A DNA stretch of 64,000 nt, from the NCBI RefSeq assembly GCF_001905795.1, contig NZ_LIXJ01000004.1, positions 1 through 64,000 on the forward strand, written 5' to 3'. Below, one piece after another: positions 9,178-18,257 of this stretch. The translations under genes were made by a program, and so were the position numbers. Each line of letters opens with the position of its first letter. The first letter of the stretch is position 1. The notes below the pieces were generated by a model. The model was not told where the DNA came from and searched no databases. It saw only the letters and a list, made by a program, of their open reading frames with translations. This DNA is from Streptomyces sp. CB01580 (GTDB lineage: Bacteria; Actinomycetota; Actinomycetes; Streptomycetales; Streptomycetaceae).

Positions 9178-12045
9178 TCACGCGGGAACGATGTTGACCA
9201 GCTTCGGCGCTCGGACGATCACCTTCCGGATGCCCGCACCGCCCAGGGCGGTGACCACGGCCGGGTCCGCCAGGGCCTGGGCCTCCAGTTCCTCGTCCGA
9301 GATCGTCGGGGGGATCTCCAGGCGTGCCTTGACCTTGCCCTTGACCTGCACCACACAGGTCACGGTCTCGTCCACGACATACGCAGGGTCGGCGACGGGG
9401 AAGTCCTGGTGCACCACGGAGCCGGTGTGGCCCAGACGCCGCCACAGCTCCTCGGCGATGTGCGGGGCCAGCGGCGCCACCAGCAGCACCAGCGACTCGG
9501 CGACGCTCCGGGGCACCGGGCCGCCTGTCTTCGTCAGGTGGTTGTTCAGCTCGGTGACCTTGGCAATGGCGGTGTTGAAGCGCATGCCGGCCATGTCCCG
9601 GCCGACCCCGTCGATCGCCTTGTGCAGCGCGCGCAGCGTCTCCTCGTCCGGGTCCGCGGCGACGACCGTGACCGCGCCGGTCTCCTCGTCGACGATGTTG
9701 CGCCACAGCCGCTGCAGCAGCCGGAACTGACCGACGACGGCCCGCGTGTCCCACGGCCGCGACACGTCCAGGGGGCCCATGGCCATCTCGTACAGGCGCA
9801 GCGTGTCCGCCCCGTATTCGGCGCAGATCTCGTCCGGCGTGACGGCGTTCTTCAGGGACTTGCCCATCTTGCCCAGGACGCGGCTGACCTTCTCGTCCTG
9901 GTGGTAGAACTTCCCGTCACGCTCCTCGACCTCGGCCGCCGGGACCGCGATGCCGCGGCTGTCCCGGTAGACGTACGCCTGGATCATGCCCTGGTTGTAC
10001 AGCTTGTGGAACGGCTCGGAGGACGAGATGTGCCCCAGGTCGTGCAGCACCTTGGACCAGAAGCGGGCGTACAGCAGGTGCAGCACGGCGTGCTCCTGGC
10101 CGCCGATGTACAGGTCGACGCCCCCGGTCGGCTGCCCCTCGCGCGGGCCCATCCAGTACTGCTCGATCGTGGGGTCGACCAGCTTCCGGTCGTTCCGCGG
10201 GTCCAGGTAGCGCAGCTCGTACCAGCAGGAGCCGGCCCAGTTGGGCATGGTGTTGGTCTCGCGGCGGTACTTCTTCGGGCCGTCGCCCAGGTCCAGGGTG
10301 ACGTTGACCCACTCGGCGTTCCGGGACAGCGGCGTCTCGGGCTGGGTGTCCGCGTCGTCGGGGTCGAAGGTACGCGGCGAGTAGTCGTCGACCTCCGGCA
10401 GCTCCAGGGGCAGCATCGACTCGGGCAGCGCGTGGGCGACGCCGTCCTCGTCGTAGACGATGGGGAACGGCTCGCCCCAGTAGCGCTGCCGGCTGAACAG
10501 CCAGTCGCGCAGTCGGAAATTGACGGTGCCCTCGCCGACACCGTGCTCCTTCAGCCACTCGGTGATCTTCGCCTTGGCGTCGACGACGCCCAGTCCGTCC
10601 AGCGAGATCTCGTCGTTGGCGGAGTTGACCAGCTTCGCGTCGTACGAGGCGAAGGCGTCGTCCCAGGTCGAGGGGTCCGTGCCGCGGTCGTCCGACGGCT
10701 CGACGACACAGCGCATCGGCAGCTCGAAGGCGCGCGCGAAGGCGAAGTCGCGCGCGTCGTGCGCCGGAACGGCCATGATCGCGCCGGTGCCGTACCCCAT
10801 CAGGACGTAGTCGGCGATGAAGACCGGGACCTTCTCGCCGCTGACCGGGTTGGTCGCGTACGCGCCAGTGAAGATGCCGGTCTTGTCCTTGGCCTCGGCC
10901 TGCCGCTCCACGTCGGACTTGGCGGCGGCCAGCTTGCGGTACGCGGCGACGGCCTCGGCCGGGGTGGCGTGTCCCCCGGTCCATACCGCGTGGGTACCCT
11001 CCGGCCAGACGTCCGGAACGATCCGCTCCACCAGCTCGTGCTCCGGCGCCAGCACCATGTAGGTGGCCCCGAACAGGGTGTCCTGCCGGGTGGTGAAGAC
11101 GGTGATGGCGTCCGCGCCGTCGACCGGGAAGTCGACCCGCGCACCTTCGGAACGCCCGATCCAGTTGCGCTGCTGCAGCTTGATCGCCTCGGGCCAGTCC
11201 AGCCCGTCCAGATCGTTCAGCAGCCGGTCGGCGTAGGCCGTGATACGCATGTTCCACTGGCGCAGCTTGGCCTTGAAGACCGGGAAGTTCCCGCGCTCGG
11301 AGCGCCCGTCGGCCGTCACCTCCTCGTTGGCCAGCACGGTGCCCAGGCCGGGCGACCAGTTGACCGGCGCGTCGGAGGCGTACGCCAGGCGGTACTCGCT
11401 CAGGACGTCCGCGCGCTCGACGGCGCTCAGCGCGCTCCAGTCACGGCCGTCCGGGGTGGGGCGGGCACCGCTCTCGAACTGTGCGACTAGCTCGTCGATC
11501 GGACGGGCCCGGTCGGCCTCGGTGTCGTACCAGGAGTTGAAGATCTGCAGGAAGATCCACTGGGTCCACTTGTAGTACTCCGACTCGATCGTGGCGAACG
11601 AGCGGCGCTTGTCGTGGCCCAGACCCAGCCGGCGCAGCTGGGCCGTCATGTTCTCGATGTTGGCCTCGGTGGAGACCCGCGGGTGTGTGCCGGTCTGCAC
11701 GGCGTACTGCTCCGCGGGCAGACCGAAGGCGTCGAAGCCCAGGGTGTGCAGCACGTTGTGCCCGGTCATCCGCTGGTGACGCGCGAAGACGTCGGTGGCG
11801 ATGTAGCCCAGAGGGTGTCCGACGTGCAGCCCCGCACCCGAGGGATACGGGAACATGTCCATGATGAACTTTTTCGGTTTTGCGGCCAGCTCCGGGTCGC
11901 CCGCCAGGTCACCGGTCGGGTTCGGCGCCTCGTACGTGCCCTCGGCGTCCCAGAAGTCCTGCCAGCGTGCCTCGATGTCGGCGGCCATCGCCGCCGTGTA
12001 GCGGTGCGGCGCAGCCGCCTCGGCTGCGGAATTCGTCTCGCTCAT
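9178..12045 (-). CDS. leuS: leucyl-tRNA synthetase
   Basis: Class Ia aminoacyl-tRNA synthetase charging tRNA-Leu, cytosolic, about 955 residues. The ATP-binding HIGH motif appears as HVGH in [14 protein letters not shown] (about residue 77), and KMSKS appears as KMGKS in [15 protein letters not shown] (about 727). A CP1 editing domain lies between them ([15 protein letters not shown] onward), and the C-terminal domain ends [14 protein letters not shown] 12045 ([11 protein letters not shown]) is chosen; GGAG 11 bases and GAGG 3 bases upstream are both imperfect, and ATG 12072 is an alternative. It is preceded by a leader peptide and terminator (12119-12221), so expression is probably controlled by leucine-dependent attenuation. 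Confidence 0.97.
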   Translation of the reverse strand: MSETNSAAEAAAPHRYTAAMAADIEARWQDFWDAEGTYEAPNPTGDLAGDPELAAKPKKFIMDMFPYPSGAGLHVGHPLGYIATDVFARHQRMTGHNVLHTLGFDAFGLPAEQYAVQTGTHPRVSTEANIENMTAQLRRLGLGHDKRRSFATIESEYYKWTQWIFLQIFNSWYDTEADRARPIDELVAQFESGARPTPDGRDWSALSAVERADVLSEYRLAYASDAPVNWSPGLGTVLANEEVTADGRSERGNFPVFKAKLRQWNMRITAYADRLLNDLDGLDWPEAIKLQQRNWIGRSEGARVDFPVDGADAITVFTTRQDTLFGATYMVLAPEHELVERIVPDVWPEGTHAVWTGGHATPAEAVAAYRKLAAAKSDVERQAEAKDKTGIFTGAYATNPVSGEKVPVFIADYVLMGYGTGAIMAVPAHDARDFAFARAFELPMRCVVEPSDDRGTDPSTWDDAFASYDAKLVNSANDEISLDGLGVVDAKAKITEWLKEHGVGEGTVNFRLRDWLFSRQRYWGEPFPIVYDEDGVAHALPESMLPLELPEVDDYSPRTFDPDDADTQPETPLSRNAEWVNVTLDLGDGPKKYRRETNTMPNWAGSCWYELRYLDPRNDRKLVDPTIEQYWMGPREGQPTGGVDLYIGGQEHAVLHLLYARFWSKVLHDLGHISSSEPFHKLYNQGMIQAYVYRDSRGIAVPAAEVEERDGKFYHQDEKVSRVLGKMGKSLKNAVTPDEICAEYGADTLRLYEMAMGPLDVSRPWDTRAVVGQFRLLQRLWRNIVDEETGAVTVVAADPDEETLRALHKAIDGVGRDMAGMRFNTAIAKVTELNNHLTKTGGPVPRSVAESLVLLVAPLAPHIAEELWRRLGHTGSVVHQDFPVADPAYVVDETVTCVVQVKGKVKARLEIPPTISDEELEAQALADPAVVTALGGAGIRKVIVRAPKLVNIVPA

Positions 12046-12118
12046 GATCCTCAAAGCTCCATCGATCGTCATCTGCCGGCGCCCACGTCTACGGACACGC
12101 GTCTACGGAAACGAAAAA

Positions 12119-12221
12119 TCCCCTCGCACAGGAGGGGACGCCGCGCCGATTCCGACCAGGCATTCTCACCGGTCGGGACTGATCAGCGCGGCTCGCTAAG
12201 CAGAAGGCGTACGGCACGCAT
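12119..12221 (-). promoter_or_regulatory. leuS attenuator: leader ORF, pause-type hairpin and intrinsic terminator
   Basis: Reading on the minus strand: a 12-codon leader ORF (12221-12183), then a hairpin TCCCGACC / GGTCGGA (12178-12151), then a terminator stem TCCCCTC / GAGGGGA (12138-12119) followed by five T residues (12118-12114), and leuS starting about 70 bases later. The leader has three consecutive Leu codons (CTT CTG CTT), two of them rare in this genome type. The order is that of a classical ribosome-mediated attenuator; leucine starvation would stall the ribosome and favour read-through. A TACCCT -10-like box lies 8 bases before the leader ATG, so the leader may be translated from a leaderless transcript. 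Confidence 0.82.
12183..12221 (-). CDS. leuS leader peptide MRAVRLLLSEPR
   Basis: Twelve residues with a Leu-Leu-Leu run encoded CTT CTG CTT, ATG at 12221-12219 and TGA at 12185-12183. There is almost no room for a Shine-Dalgarno between a TACCCT box and the ATG. Its only likely role is to sense charged tRNA-Leu during transcription of the leuS leader. Confidence 0.75.
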   Translation of the reverse strand: MRAVRLLLSEPR

Positions 12222-12540
12222 GGCGCCAGGGTACCGCACGGCCCCGGAACCGGTCCGGGCGTGACCGGCCCCCGGACAAGCGGCAGGGCCTGCTCCGCAC
12301 AGCTCACCTTCCACCGCCCGGGCGAACCCCCGCTTCGGGACATGCTTCCGCGCACGGCGCCGACCGACTCGCCCGGGCCGATGCGCCGGATCGGCCGCCC
12401 CGCGCGTGTCCGACGCACGGACCGGGACGCACGAGCCCGGCGTAGGTGTCCGATGTGCCCGATGCACGAGCCCGACACTCTCGATGCGCCCGGCGCTTCG
12501 GCGCCGCGCTCATCGCGCTGGAGCCCCCGGCATGCACATA
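12222..12540. other. intergenic region upstream of leuS leader
   Basis: About 320 bp between the leuS leader and the tRNA-Ala terminator. It contains the presumed leuS promoter next to 12222 and a repeated CACGAGCCCG word (about 12430 and 12468). No gene is seen. Confidence 0.5.
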
Positions 12541-12580
12541 CGAGAAGCGGGTCACCCCTTGAAGGATGACCCGCTTCTCG
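12541..12580 (-). terminator. tRNA-Ala(1) terminator
   Basis: Fourteen-base stem CGAGAAGCGGGTCA / TGACCCGCTTCTCG about 10 bp beyond the tRNA 3' end on the minus strand; a near-perfect hairpin. Confidence 0.85.
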
Positions 12581-12590
12581 TTCTTCACTG

Positions 12591-12663
12591 TGGAGCTAAG
12601 GAGAATTGAACTCCTGACCTCCTGCATGCCATGCAGGCGCTCTACCAACTGAGCTATAGCCCC
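12591..12663 (-). tRNA. tRNA-Ala (anticodon GGC)
   Basis: 73 nt on the minus strand. Acceptor GGGGCTA pairs with TAGCTCC, the D arm has GCTCAGTTGGTAGAGC, the anticodon stem-loop is CCTGC-ATGGCAT-GCAGG with GGC at positions 34-36, and the T arm has GTTCAAT. The discriminator is A and CCA is not encoded. It is identical to the copy at 13710-13782. Confidence 0.96.
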
Positions 12664-12798
12664 GCGTTGTCGGCCTTCCGGTTCCCCGTGGCGACATCGA
12701 GAACATTACCGGTGACCCCGCCACTCCACCAAATCGTTTCGCGCCCGACCGGATCCGACCTGTTTTGTCGGCGTCATGAGCGTACCTGTCACGCGGGC

Positions 12799-13032
12799 TC
12801 AGGCGGTGGCGAAGGAGTAGAAGCGCTTGAGTGTGCAGTGCTCGTCCAGCAGCCGTCCGTAGATCGGCTCCCCCTCCAGCTCCCGGTAGGTCTCGATGGG
12901 ATCGCCTTTTATGATCAGCGCCCGCGCGCACTCCTCGCACCAGTACTGGTACTCGGGATTGACCGGGTCCATGTCTCTGACGATGGGCGTACCGCTGCCG
13001 CACCAGTCGCACTTCCGCCTGTGAGCACCCAT
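12799..13032 (-). CDS. small zinc-ribbon-like hypothetical protein, 77 aa
   Basis: Contains two CxxC pairs, CDWC (residues 8-11) and CEEC (32-35), spaced as in a small zinc ribbon. A conserved-looking C-terminal part includes GDPIETYRELEGEPIYGR. Function unknown; protein-protein or nucleic-acid contact is possible. GGAG sits 7 bases before ATG 13032. It starts 3 bases after the stop of another small ORF (13036-13203), so the two are probably co-transcribed, lying between the two tRNA-Ala genes. Confidence 0.75.
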   Translation of the reverse strand: MGAHRRKCDWCGSGTPIVRDMDPVNPEYQYWCEECARALIIKGDPIETYRELEGEPIYGRLLDEHCTLKRFYSFATA

Positions 13033-13035
13033 GGG

Positions 13036-13203
13036 TCAGCTCCGGCTTCGCTCGCCGACGGCGGACACGTGAAGGATCCGGCCGTCGTCGCCGAGCGCGC
13101 GGGGCCGACCACCGGTGGGCCGGTCGGCACGGGTGCCGTGGGCACGGATGCGACGTCTGGGGGCGAGGGGCAGGTCCGGGACCTCGTGGCGGCTCGCAGG
13201 CAT
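13036..13203 (-). CDS. small basic hypothetical protein, 55 aa
   Basis: Short Arg/Pro-rich product beginning MPASRHEVPDLPLAPRRR and ending HVSAVGERSRS. No family recognised. Support comes from a strong GGAGGGAG ribosome site 6-9 bases before ATG 13203 and from its TGA lying 3 bases before the ATG of the zinc-ribbon ORF. A longer in-frame reading to 13455 exists but lacks a good start. Real coding is likely but not certain. Confidence 0.5.
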   Translation of the reverse strand: MPASRHEVPDLPLAPRRRIRAHGTRADRPTGGRPRALGDDGRILHVSAVGERSRS

Positions 13204-13670
13204 CGCGCGCTCCCTCCCGTTCGGTCCGTAGCCCCCTCCGGCGTTCCGATTCTGCCATGAGCCTGCAAGAGGGGCAGCCCACCGCGGATCCGGCCGGTCA
13301 CCACCGCCTCCCAAGCACCGGCCAAGGCCCCGCCAACCGGGATCCGCCGGGGCGAATCCGCCGGTGAACAGAGCCCCTTGGCATCGCACCGGTCGCGATC
13401 CGACCCGCACGGAGCGGCCCGGCCGGAACAGGAGCGAGCGGCCACGCCACGCCAACTCCCTTGGGGGACAACGATGACGAGGAACGTGGACGGTGACGAT
13501 GCGTCAACAGGGCCGAAACCGACGGCATCTCGCCCTCGGGCGGCACCGGGAGAGGAACGAGGGGCAGAGGATAACGGGCGGACATCGTCGCCACGGGCGC
13601 CGCAGAACCGGGCGCTGAGCGGCTGGGCGGCGCAGCCGTACGGAGCCAAGACTCATGTCGACGGAAACGC
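13204..13670. other. intergenic region between small ORFs and second tRNA-Ala
   Basis: About 470 bp, GC-rich, with open frames on both strands but none with both a good start site and typical composition. A plus-strand frame from ATG 13471 runs straight through the tRNA terminator and into the tRNA, so I do not call it. Confidence 0.5.
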
Positions 13671-13704
13671 AAGGATCCCGCCCCCTGACAGGGACGGGAT
13701 CCTT
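13671..13704 (-). terminator. tRNA-Ala(2) terminator
   Basis: Ten-base stem AAGGATCCCG / CGGGATCCTT, 5 bases beyond the 3' end of the second tRNA-Ala. Confidence 0.85.
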
Positions 13705-13709
13705 GATTG

Positions 13710-13782
13710 TGGAGCTAAGGAGAATTGAACTCCTGACCTCCTGCATGCCATGCAGGCGCTCTACCAACTGAGCTATAGCCCC
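13710..13782 (-). tRNA. tRNA-Ala (anticodon GGC), second copy
   Basis: 73 nt, identical in sequence to the tRNA at 12591-12663, with its own different terminator. The identity extends only a few bases outside the gene, including the adjacent CCCCGC, so the copies are an older duplication with diverged flanks. Confidence 0.96.
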
Positions 13783-13954
13783 GCTGTCCGCTTTGTTTCT
13801 TGCGTTTCCGCCCCGCGAACAAGAAGAACTTTAGCCTGTGACCAGCCAGAAAGTGAAATCCGGCAGCTGCCGCCCCACACGAGGCCCTCCTGGGGCTCCG
13901 CAAGGACCTTCTTGCGGCGCCGAGCCCGGCGAGAGCCCTGCCACGAGGGCCCGG

Positions 13955-14608
13955 CTATGTGTCGTCGCCCAGCACCGGCTCGGGGAGCGTGCCCGCGTTG
14001 TGCTCCAGCAGTCGCCAGCCGCGCGCGCCCTCACCGAGCACCGACCAGCAGCAGTTGGAGAGCCCACCGAGCCCTTCCCAGTGGTGCGACTCCAGGCCCA
14101 GCAGCCGACCGATGGTGGTGCGGATGGTGCCGCCGTGGCTGACCACGACGAGCGTGCCGTTGTCGGGCAGCTTGTCGGCGTGTTCGAGTACGACCGGGGC
14201 GGCCCGGTCGGCGACCTCGGTCTCCAGCTCCCCGCCGCCGCGGCGCACCGGCTCGCCGCGCTTCCACGCGGCGTACTCCTCGCCGTACCGTCCGACGATT
14301 TCCTCGTGGGTGAGCCCCTGCCAGGCGCCGGCATAGGTCTCGCGCAGCCCCGCGTCGTGCGCGACCTCCATGCCGGTGAGCGCGGCGAGCTCGGCGGCCG
14401 TGGCGGTCGCCCGTCGCAGATCGGACGCGACGATCGCGTGCGGCCTCAGCGAGGCGAGCAGCCGGGCGGCCCGTCGGGCCTGTCCGACGCCTGTCTCGGT
14501 GAGCGGGATGTCCGTGGAGCCCTGGAACCGGTGCTCCAGGTTCCACGCTGTCTGGCCGTGTCGCCAGAGGACGATCTTGCGGCTTCTGCCGCTCCTGCTG
14601 CCGTTCAG
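13955..14608 (-). CDS. histidine phosphatase family protein (phosphoglycerate-mutase-like), CTG start
   Basis: Cytosolic phosphatase of the histidine (RHG) superfamily, 217 residues; substrate unknown. The catalytic signature is WRHGQTAWN near residue 15, followed by FQGSTDIPLTETG, and the second active-site histidine is in VVSHGGTIRTTIG. The frame has no ATG, GTG or TTG upstream of the RHG motif. The first sensible codon is CTG at 14608-14606, which overlaps the rsfS stop as CTGA, the position where related genes would carry GTGA. An internal ATG (14371) would remove the active site. It is translationally coupled to rsfS. Confidence 0.85.
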   Translation of the reverse strand: MNGSRSGRSRKIVLWRHGQTAWNLEHRFQGSTDIPLTETGVGQARRAARLLASLRPHAIVASDLRRATATAAELAALTGMEVAHDAGLRETYAGAWQGLTHEEIVGRYGEEYAAWKRGEPVRRGGGELETEVADRAAPVVLEHADKLPDNGTLVVVSHGGTIRTTIGRLLGLESHHWEGLGGLSNCCWSVLGEGARGWRLLEHNAGTLPEPVLGDDT

Positions 14609-15036
14609 CTCCGCTCGCCTTCCGTGCCGCCGGTGAGCTGGGCGTGCTCCTCGGCCTTGCCCCGGGTCTTGACGGCGTCCTCGGGGAGCTCGATCTCGGG
14701 GCAGTCCTTCCAGAGGCGCTCCAGCGCGTAGAAGACCCGTTCCTCGTTGTGCTGGACGTGGATGACGATGTCGACGTAGTCAAGGAGGATCCAGCGGGCG
14801 TCGCGGTCGCCCTCGCGGCGCACCGGCTTGGCGCCGAGCTCCTTCAGGAGCCGCTCCTCGATCTCGTCGACGATGGACTTGACCTGGCGGTCGTTGGGCG
14901 CCGAGGCCAGCAGGAAGGCGTCCGTGATCGACAGCACATCGCTGACGTCGTACGCGATGATGTCGTGCGCGAGCCGGTCGGCGGCAGCCTGGGCGGCGGT
15001 GTTGATGAGCTCGATGGAGCGGTCCGTGGCGGTCAC
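14605..15036 (-). CDS. rsfS: ribosomal silencing factor RsfS (RsfA/Iojap family)
   Basis: 143-residue protein that binds L14 of the 50S subunit and blocks subunit joining under nutrient stress. Family features: AAADRLAHDIIAYDVSDVLSI near the start, APNDRQVKSIVDEIEERL in the middle, and DARWILLDYVDIVIHVQHNEERVFYALERLW, the conserved Iojap core, toward the end. GTG 15036 (VTATDRSIELI) is chosen because the longer frame to 15249 is Arg/Pro-rich and not conserved-looking. The Shine-Dalgarno is weak. It overlaps the downstream phosphatase and follows a LytR-domain gene and nadD, the usual actinobacterial order. Confidence 0.93.
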   Translation of the reverse strand: MTATDRSIELINTAAQAAADRLAHDIIAYDVSDVLSITDAFLLASAPNDRQVKSIVDEIEERLLKELGAKPVRREGDRDARWILLDYVDIVIHVQHNEERVFYALERLWKDCPEIELPEDAVKTRGKAEEHAQLTGGTEGERS

Positions 15037-15424
15037 AAGCAGGCTTTCGTCGGCGGTCGGTTCACCCTCGCGGGGGTCGCTGAGAACCTCCCGGAGGCTG
15101 CTGCTCGTCCCGGCCGTGTCGGCACGCGGCCGTCCGGTACGCACGACCGCGGTCCCCCGGGGCGGCCTCCTGGCGGAGCAGTCGGGCCGTTTCGGCGGCG
15201 CCGCAGACGTACGCGCCGGGCGTCGGGGCCCGGCCGAGATCTTCAGCACCCTCCTAGGGTCTCACGGACCACCGACAGCCCACACAACAAGCGTTCGGAG
15301 AGCTTCCGGCACCGGCGGGGGGGCGGACCCGCCCGGCCGAGCGACGGGGACCGGCCGGGCCCCGGTCCCGGACCCCGGGCCGAGTGGCCGAGGTCCGACA
15401 CCGGGGCCCGGGGCCCGGCTCAGG
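15037..15424. other. intergenic region upstream of rsfS
   Basis: About 390 bp. The part near 15300-15420 has overlapping GGGGCCCGG / CCGGGCCCC words that could fold into a strong hairpin after the LytR-domain gene. No gene is seen. Confidence 0.45.
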
Positions 15425-17338
15425 TCATTTGGCCTGGTAGTCCTGCCCGAGCAGGACGGACACGGCCGCGTTGGAGAAGGGGCTCCCCTGCTTGACCGCA
15501 CTCGTCGGCAGCCCCAGGGTCTTGGCGACCTGCGTCGCCGTCTCCTTGTCCTCGGGCTTCTTGTAGATCACCTCGGACGACGCCGAAGTCTCGGTCGCGC
15601 TGCCGCCGACGAAGATGTACCCGCCGTTGACCAGCTTGATCCGGGCGGATTCCGAGTTGCCCTTGTCACCGGTGGCGTTCTTGATGGCGACACGTACCGC
15701 CGCACCGGCCTCCGGAGCCTTCACCGTGCCGCCCAGGATGTCCTTGACGACACTCTCGGCGGCCGTGTCACTGAGCGTGCCGTCGGCCTGCGCCGCCAGC
15801 AGCGTCGTCTTGTGGTCACCCATCTTGGCGTGCCGGGCGAGCTTCGCCAGGGAGACGCCGAGGTCCTTCTCGGGAAGCGAGGGATCGAGGATCTGCGCCA
15901 GGGTCTGCACGGTGACGGTGGCGGCCTTCGGGTCGTCCGAGATCTTCCGCAGCACGCCCCGCAGCACCTCGCCGAACCGCATGAGCTGCTTCGCCTCGTC
16001 CTCGCCCGGTGCCTGGTAGGTGGCGTACGCGACGGCCATCCGGCCGCTCAGGGTCTGCGCCTCCCCCTTCTTCACCAACGGAGAGGCGTCCTTCTTCGTG
16101 TCGGGCACGTCGGTGTCGGTGTCGATGTCGATGTTGCCGACGAGGTCGACAAGGGTCTCCAGGTAAGGAGTGTCGAGCCGCCACGTGCCACTGATCCTGG
16201 TGCCGAGCAGCGTGTCGATCGACTCTCGGGTGCCGGTGGTGCCGTCGTCCTCGACGGACTTGCCGAGGGTGGTCGTGGCTCCGTCGTCGTCGGCGACCGC
16301 GAGGGAGTTGGGGAGCAGGACGGTGCTCCCCTTCTTGGCCGTCACGTTGTCGACGAGCAGCGCCGTGGAGGTGCCGCCCTTCTTGGTGTCGTGGAGGTGG
16401 ACCACGATGACGTCCCGCTGCTGCGGGCCCGTCGACGCGGTGCCGTCCTTCTCCGAGTCGGAGAGACCGGGGAGCATCCCGGCGGACCACAGATAGCCCA
16501 CCCCGCCGACGATCACGAGAGCCGCCACGACTATCAGCGCGACCATGCGGTTGCGGCCGCGGCGTCGCGCCTCCTCGCGCCGTTCGCTGCGGCTCTCGGT
16601 GAACTTGAGCCAGTCGATGACGTCTTCGGAGTCCTCGTCGGGCTCCTCGATGAAGGAGAACTGCTCGGTGCGGTAGTCCGGACGGCGCTGCCCCGGAACC
16701 GTCGACTCCGATTCGACCCCGGACTCCGGCCGCTGTTCCGGCTCGGCCCGGTCGGGAGCCGGTGCCCCTGGCGCGGTCGGCGCCGACGCCGTGGACGGCA
16801 CCGCTTGCGCGGCGGACCGCTGCTGCGCATACGCCTCGGCCTCCTGCGGGGGAGCCGCCGCCTGCTGCGGGATGTTCCACTGCTGCGTGGTGTCGACGGC
16901 GGCGGGCTGCCGACCGGTGTCGTAGCCGTAGCCGTCGTAGCCGCCGTACGTCTGCTGTTCAGGCTGGTGCTGCTGGTGGGATTGGGTCTGATGTGCCTGC
17001 TGGGGCGTCTGGGCGGCATAGGGGTCGTACGTCTGCGGCTGAGCCGGATGCGCCTGCTGGGGCTGCGCGTAGGGGTCGTACCCGTACGCCTGACCCGTTC
17101 CGTAGCCGCTCTGATCAGTGCCGTTGCCGCTCTGGCCGGTTCCATGGCCACCCTGGTCGGCAGGGTACGAGTGCTGCTGGGGCTGCTGCGGGTGCTGAGT
17201 CTGCTGGGACGCGTACGGGTCGTAGGTGTCGTACGCCTGCGGTCCGGCCTGCTGGTACACCGGCTGCCCGTACTCGTCGTAGCCGACGATCTGCGGCTGC
17301 TGGTAATACGGGTCGTACGGGTTCTGTCGGTCGTTCAC
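15425..17338 (-). CDS. LCP-like membrane protein with LytR C-terminal domain
   Basis: 637 residues. The N-terminal 260 residues are cytoplasmic and low-complexity, very rich in Gln, Tyr, Pro and Gly with many YDPYA-type repeats. One transmembrane helix (MVALIVVAALVIVGGVGYLW, about 266-285) is followed by an extracellular region. That region resembles a LytR-CpsA-Psr (LCP) domain (VIVVHLHDTKKGGTSTALLVD onward) and ends in a LytR C-terminal domain (VRVAIKNATGDKG to the end). LCP proteins attach undecaprenyl-linked polymers to peptidoglycan. The relative in S. coelicolor has, to my recollection, been linked to attachment of the polydiglycosylphosphate wall polymer. The usual LCP arginine-rich motif is not obvious here, so enzymatic activity is inference. 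Confidence 0.8.
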   Translation of the reverse strand: MNDRQNPYDPYYQQPQIVGYDEYGQPVYQQAGPQAYDTYDPYASQQTQHPQQPQQHSYPADQGGHGTGQSGNGTDQSGYGTGQAYGYDPYAQPQQAHPAQPQTYDPYAAQTPQQAHQTQSHQQHQPEQQTYGGYDGYGYDTGRQPAAVDTTQQWNIPQQAAAPPQEAEAYAQQRSAAQAVPSTASAPTAPGAPAPDRAEPEQRPESGVESESTVPGQRRPDYRTEQFSFIEEPDEDSEDVIDWLKFTESRSERREEARRRGRNRMVALIVVAALVIVGGVGYLWSAGMLPGLSDSEKDGTASTGPQQRDVIVVHLHDTKKGGTSTALLVDNVTAKKGSTVLLPNSLAVADDDGATTTLGKSVEDDGTTGTRESIDTLLGTRISGTWRLDTPYLETLVDLVGNIDIDTDTDVPDTKKDASPLVKKGEAQTLSGRMAVAYATYQAPGEDEAKQLMRFGEVLRGVLRKISDDPKAATVTVQTLAQILDPSLPEKDLGVSLAKLARHAKMGDHKTTLLAAQADGTLSDTAAESVVKDILGGTVKAPEAGAAVRVAIKNATGDKGNSESARIKLVNGGYIFVGGSATETSASSEVIYKKPEDKETATQVAKTLGLPTSAVKQGSPFSNAAVSVLLGQDYQAK

Positions 17339-17353
17339 CGGTGCCCCTCTGGC

Positions 17354-17956
17354 TCATTCGCCGCGGTACAGCTGGCGCTTGTCGATGTAGCGAACCACAC
17401 CGTCCGGCACCAGATACCAGACCGGCTCCCCCTGCGCGACCCTCTCGCGGCAGTCCGTGGACGAGATCGCGAGCGCGGGCACCTCCACGAAGGAAACGCC
17501 GCCCTCCGGCAGTCCGGGGTCGGTGAGCGTGTGGCCGGGTCGTGTCACGCCGATGAAGTGGGCGAGCGAGAAGAGTTCGTCGGCGTCCCGCCAGGTGAGG
17601 ATCTGGGCGAGCGCGTCGGCACCGGTGATGAAGAAGAGATCCGCGTCGCCGTGGATCGCGCGCAGATCCCGCAGCGTGTCGATGGTGTACGTCGGTCCGC
17701 TGCGGTCGATGTCGCTCCGGCTGACCGAGAACTGCGGGTTGGAAGCCGTCGCGATGACCGTCATCAGATAGCGGTCCTCGGCCGGGGAGACGCGCTTGTG
17801 GCTCTTCTGCCAGGGCTGCCCGGTCGGAACGAAGATCACCTCGTCGAGGCGGAACTGGGCGGCCACTTCGCTGGCCGCCACCAGGTGTCCATGATGGATC
17901 GGGTCGAACGTCCCGCCCATCACGCCGATACGGCGTTTTCCGCTGCCGGTAGGCAT
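17354..17956 (-). CDS. nadD: nicotinate-nucleotide adenylyltransferase
   Basis: Transfers AMP from ATP to nicotinate mononucleotide to give deamido-NAD in NAD biosynthesis; cytosolic, 200 residues. The nucleotidyltransferase motif [12 protein letters not shown] is near the start, and the second motif appears as [10 protein letters not shown] (SSTxxR) near residue 175. [11 protein letters not shown] and [13 protein letters not shown] match the substrate-binding regions. ATG 17956 (MPTGSGKRR) is preferred, with GGAAGAG 6 bases upstream; ATG 17971 (MEEQEM) is possible. It lies 15 bp before the LytR-domain gene, so the two are probably in one transcript. Confidence 0.95.
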   Translation of the reverse strand: MPTGSGKRRIGVMGGTFDPIHHGHLVAASEVAAQFRLDEVIFVPTGQPWQKSHKRVSPAEDRYLMTVIATASNPQFSVSRSDIDRSGPTYTIDTLRDLRAIHGDADLFFITGADALAQILTWRDADELFSLAHFIGVTRPGHTLTDPGLPEGGVSFVEVPALAISSTDCRERVAQGEPVWYLVPDGVVRYIDKRQLYRGE

Positions 17957-18009
17957 TTCCTGCTCTTCCATGCATGCAGAGCCTACTGGCACAGTTGTTC
18001 GCCTTCGCT

Positions 18010-18174
18010 TCAGCGGTCGCGGTTGAAGCGGGTGGTGATCCACAGCAGGAGCATCAACGCGATGAACGCGCCGCCGCCGACGACGTACGGGCTGAGGCTC
18101 GGGTGGTTGCCACCGTGCTCGCCGCCCTCGGCGGCAAGGGTGACCAGCTGGTGCGCGGTGCTCGTGAGGCTCAT
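18010..18174 (-). CDS. small membrane protein, 54 aa
   Basis: Begins [18 protein letters not shown], then one transmembrane helix ([17 protein letters not shown], about residues 30-46), ending TTRFNRDR. It is too short for most gene callers. Function unknown. It lies directly upstream of nadD on the same strand and downstream of a second small membrane protein of similar layout (18258-18419). Support is the clean frame, topology and position; the Shine-Dalgarno is weak. Confidence 0.65.
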   Translation of the reverse strand: MSLTSTAHQLVTLAAEGGEHGGNHPSLSPYVVGGGAFIALMLLLWITTRFNRDR

Positions 18175-18257
18175 CTTCGGCAGGACCTTCGATCGGGGGT
18201 CGGAAGCAGGACGTCGCGCACATCGTATGCGGGCGCCCCGGGCGTGCTCACGGCGAC

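Noticed and set aside
13378..13728. Plus-strand ORF of 116 codons between the tRNA-Ala genes
   Set aside because: It runs through the tRNA terminator into the tRNA gene itself and has no recognisable domain.
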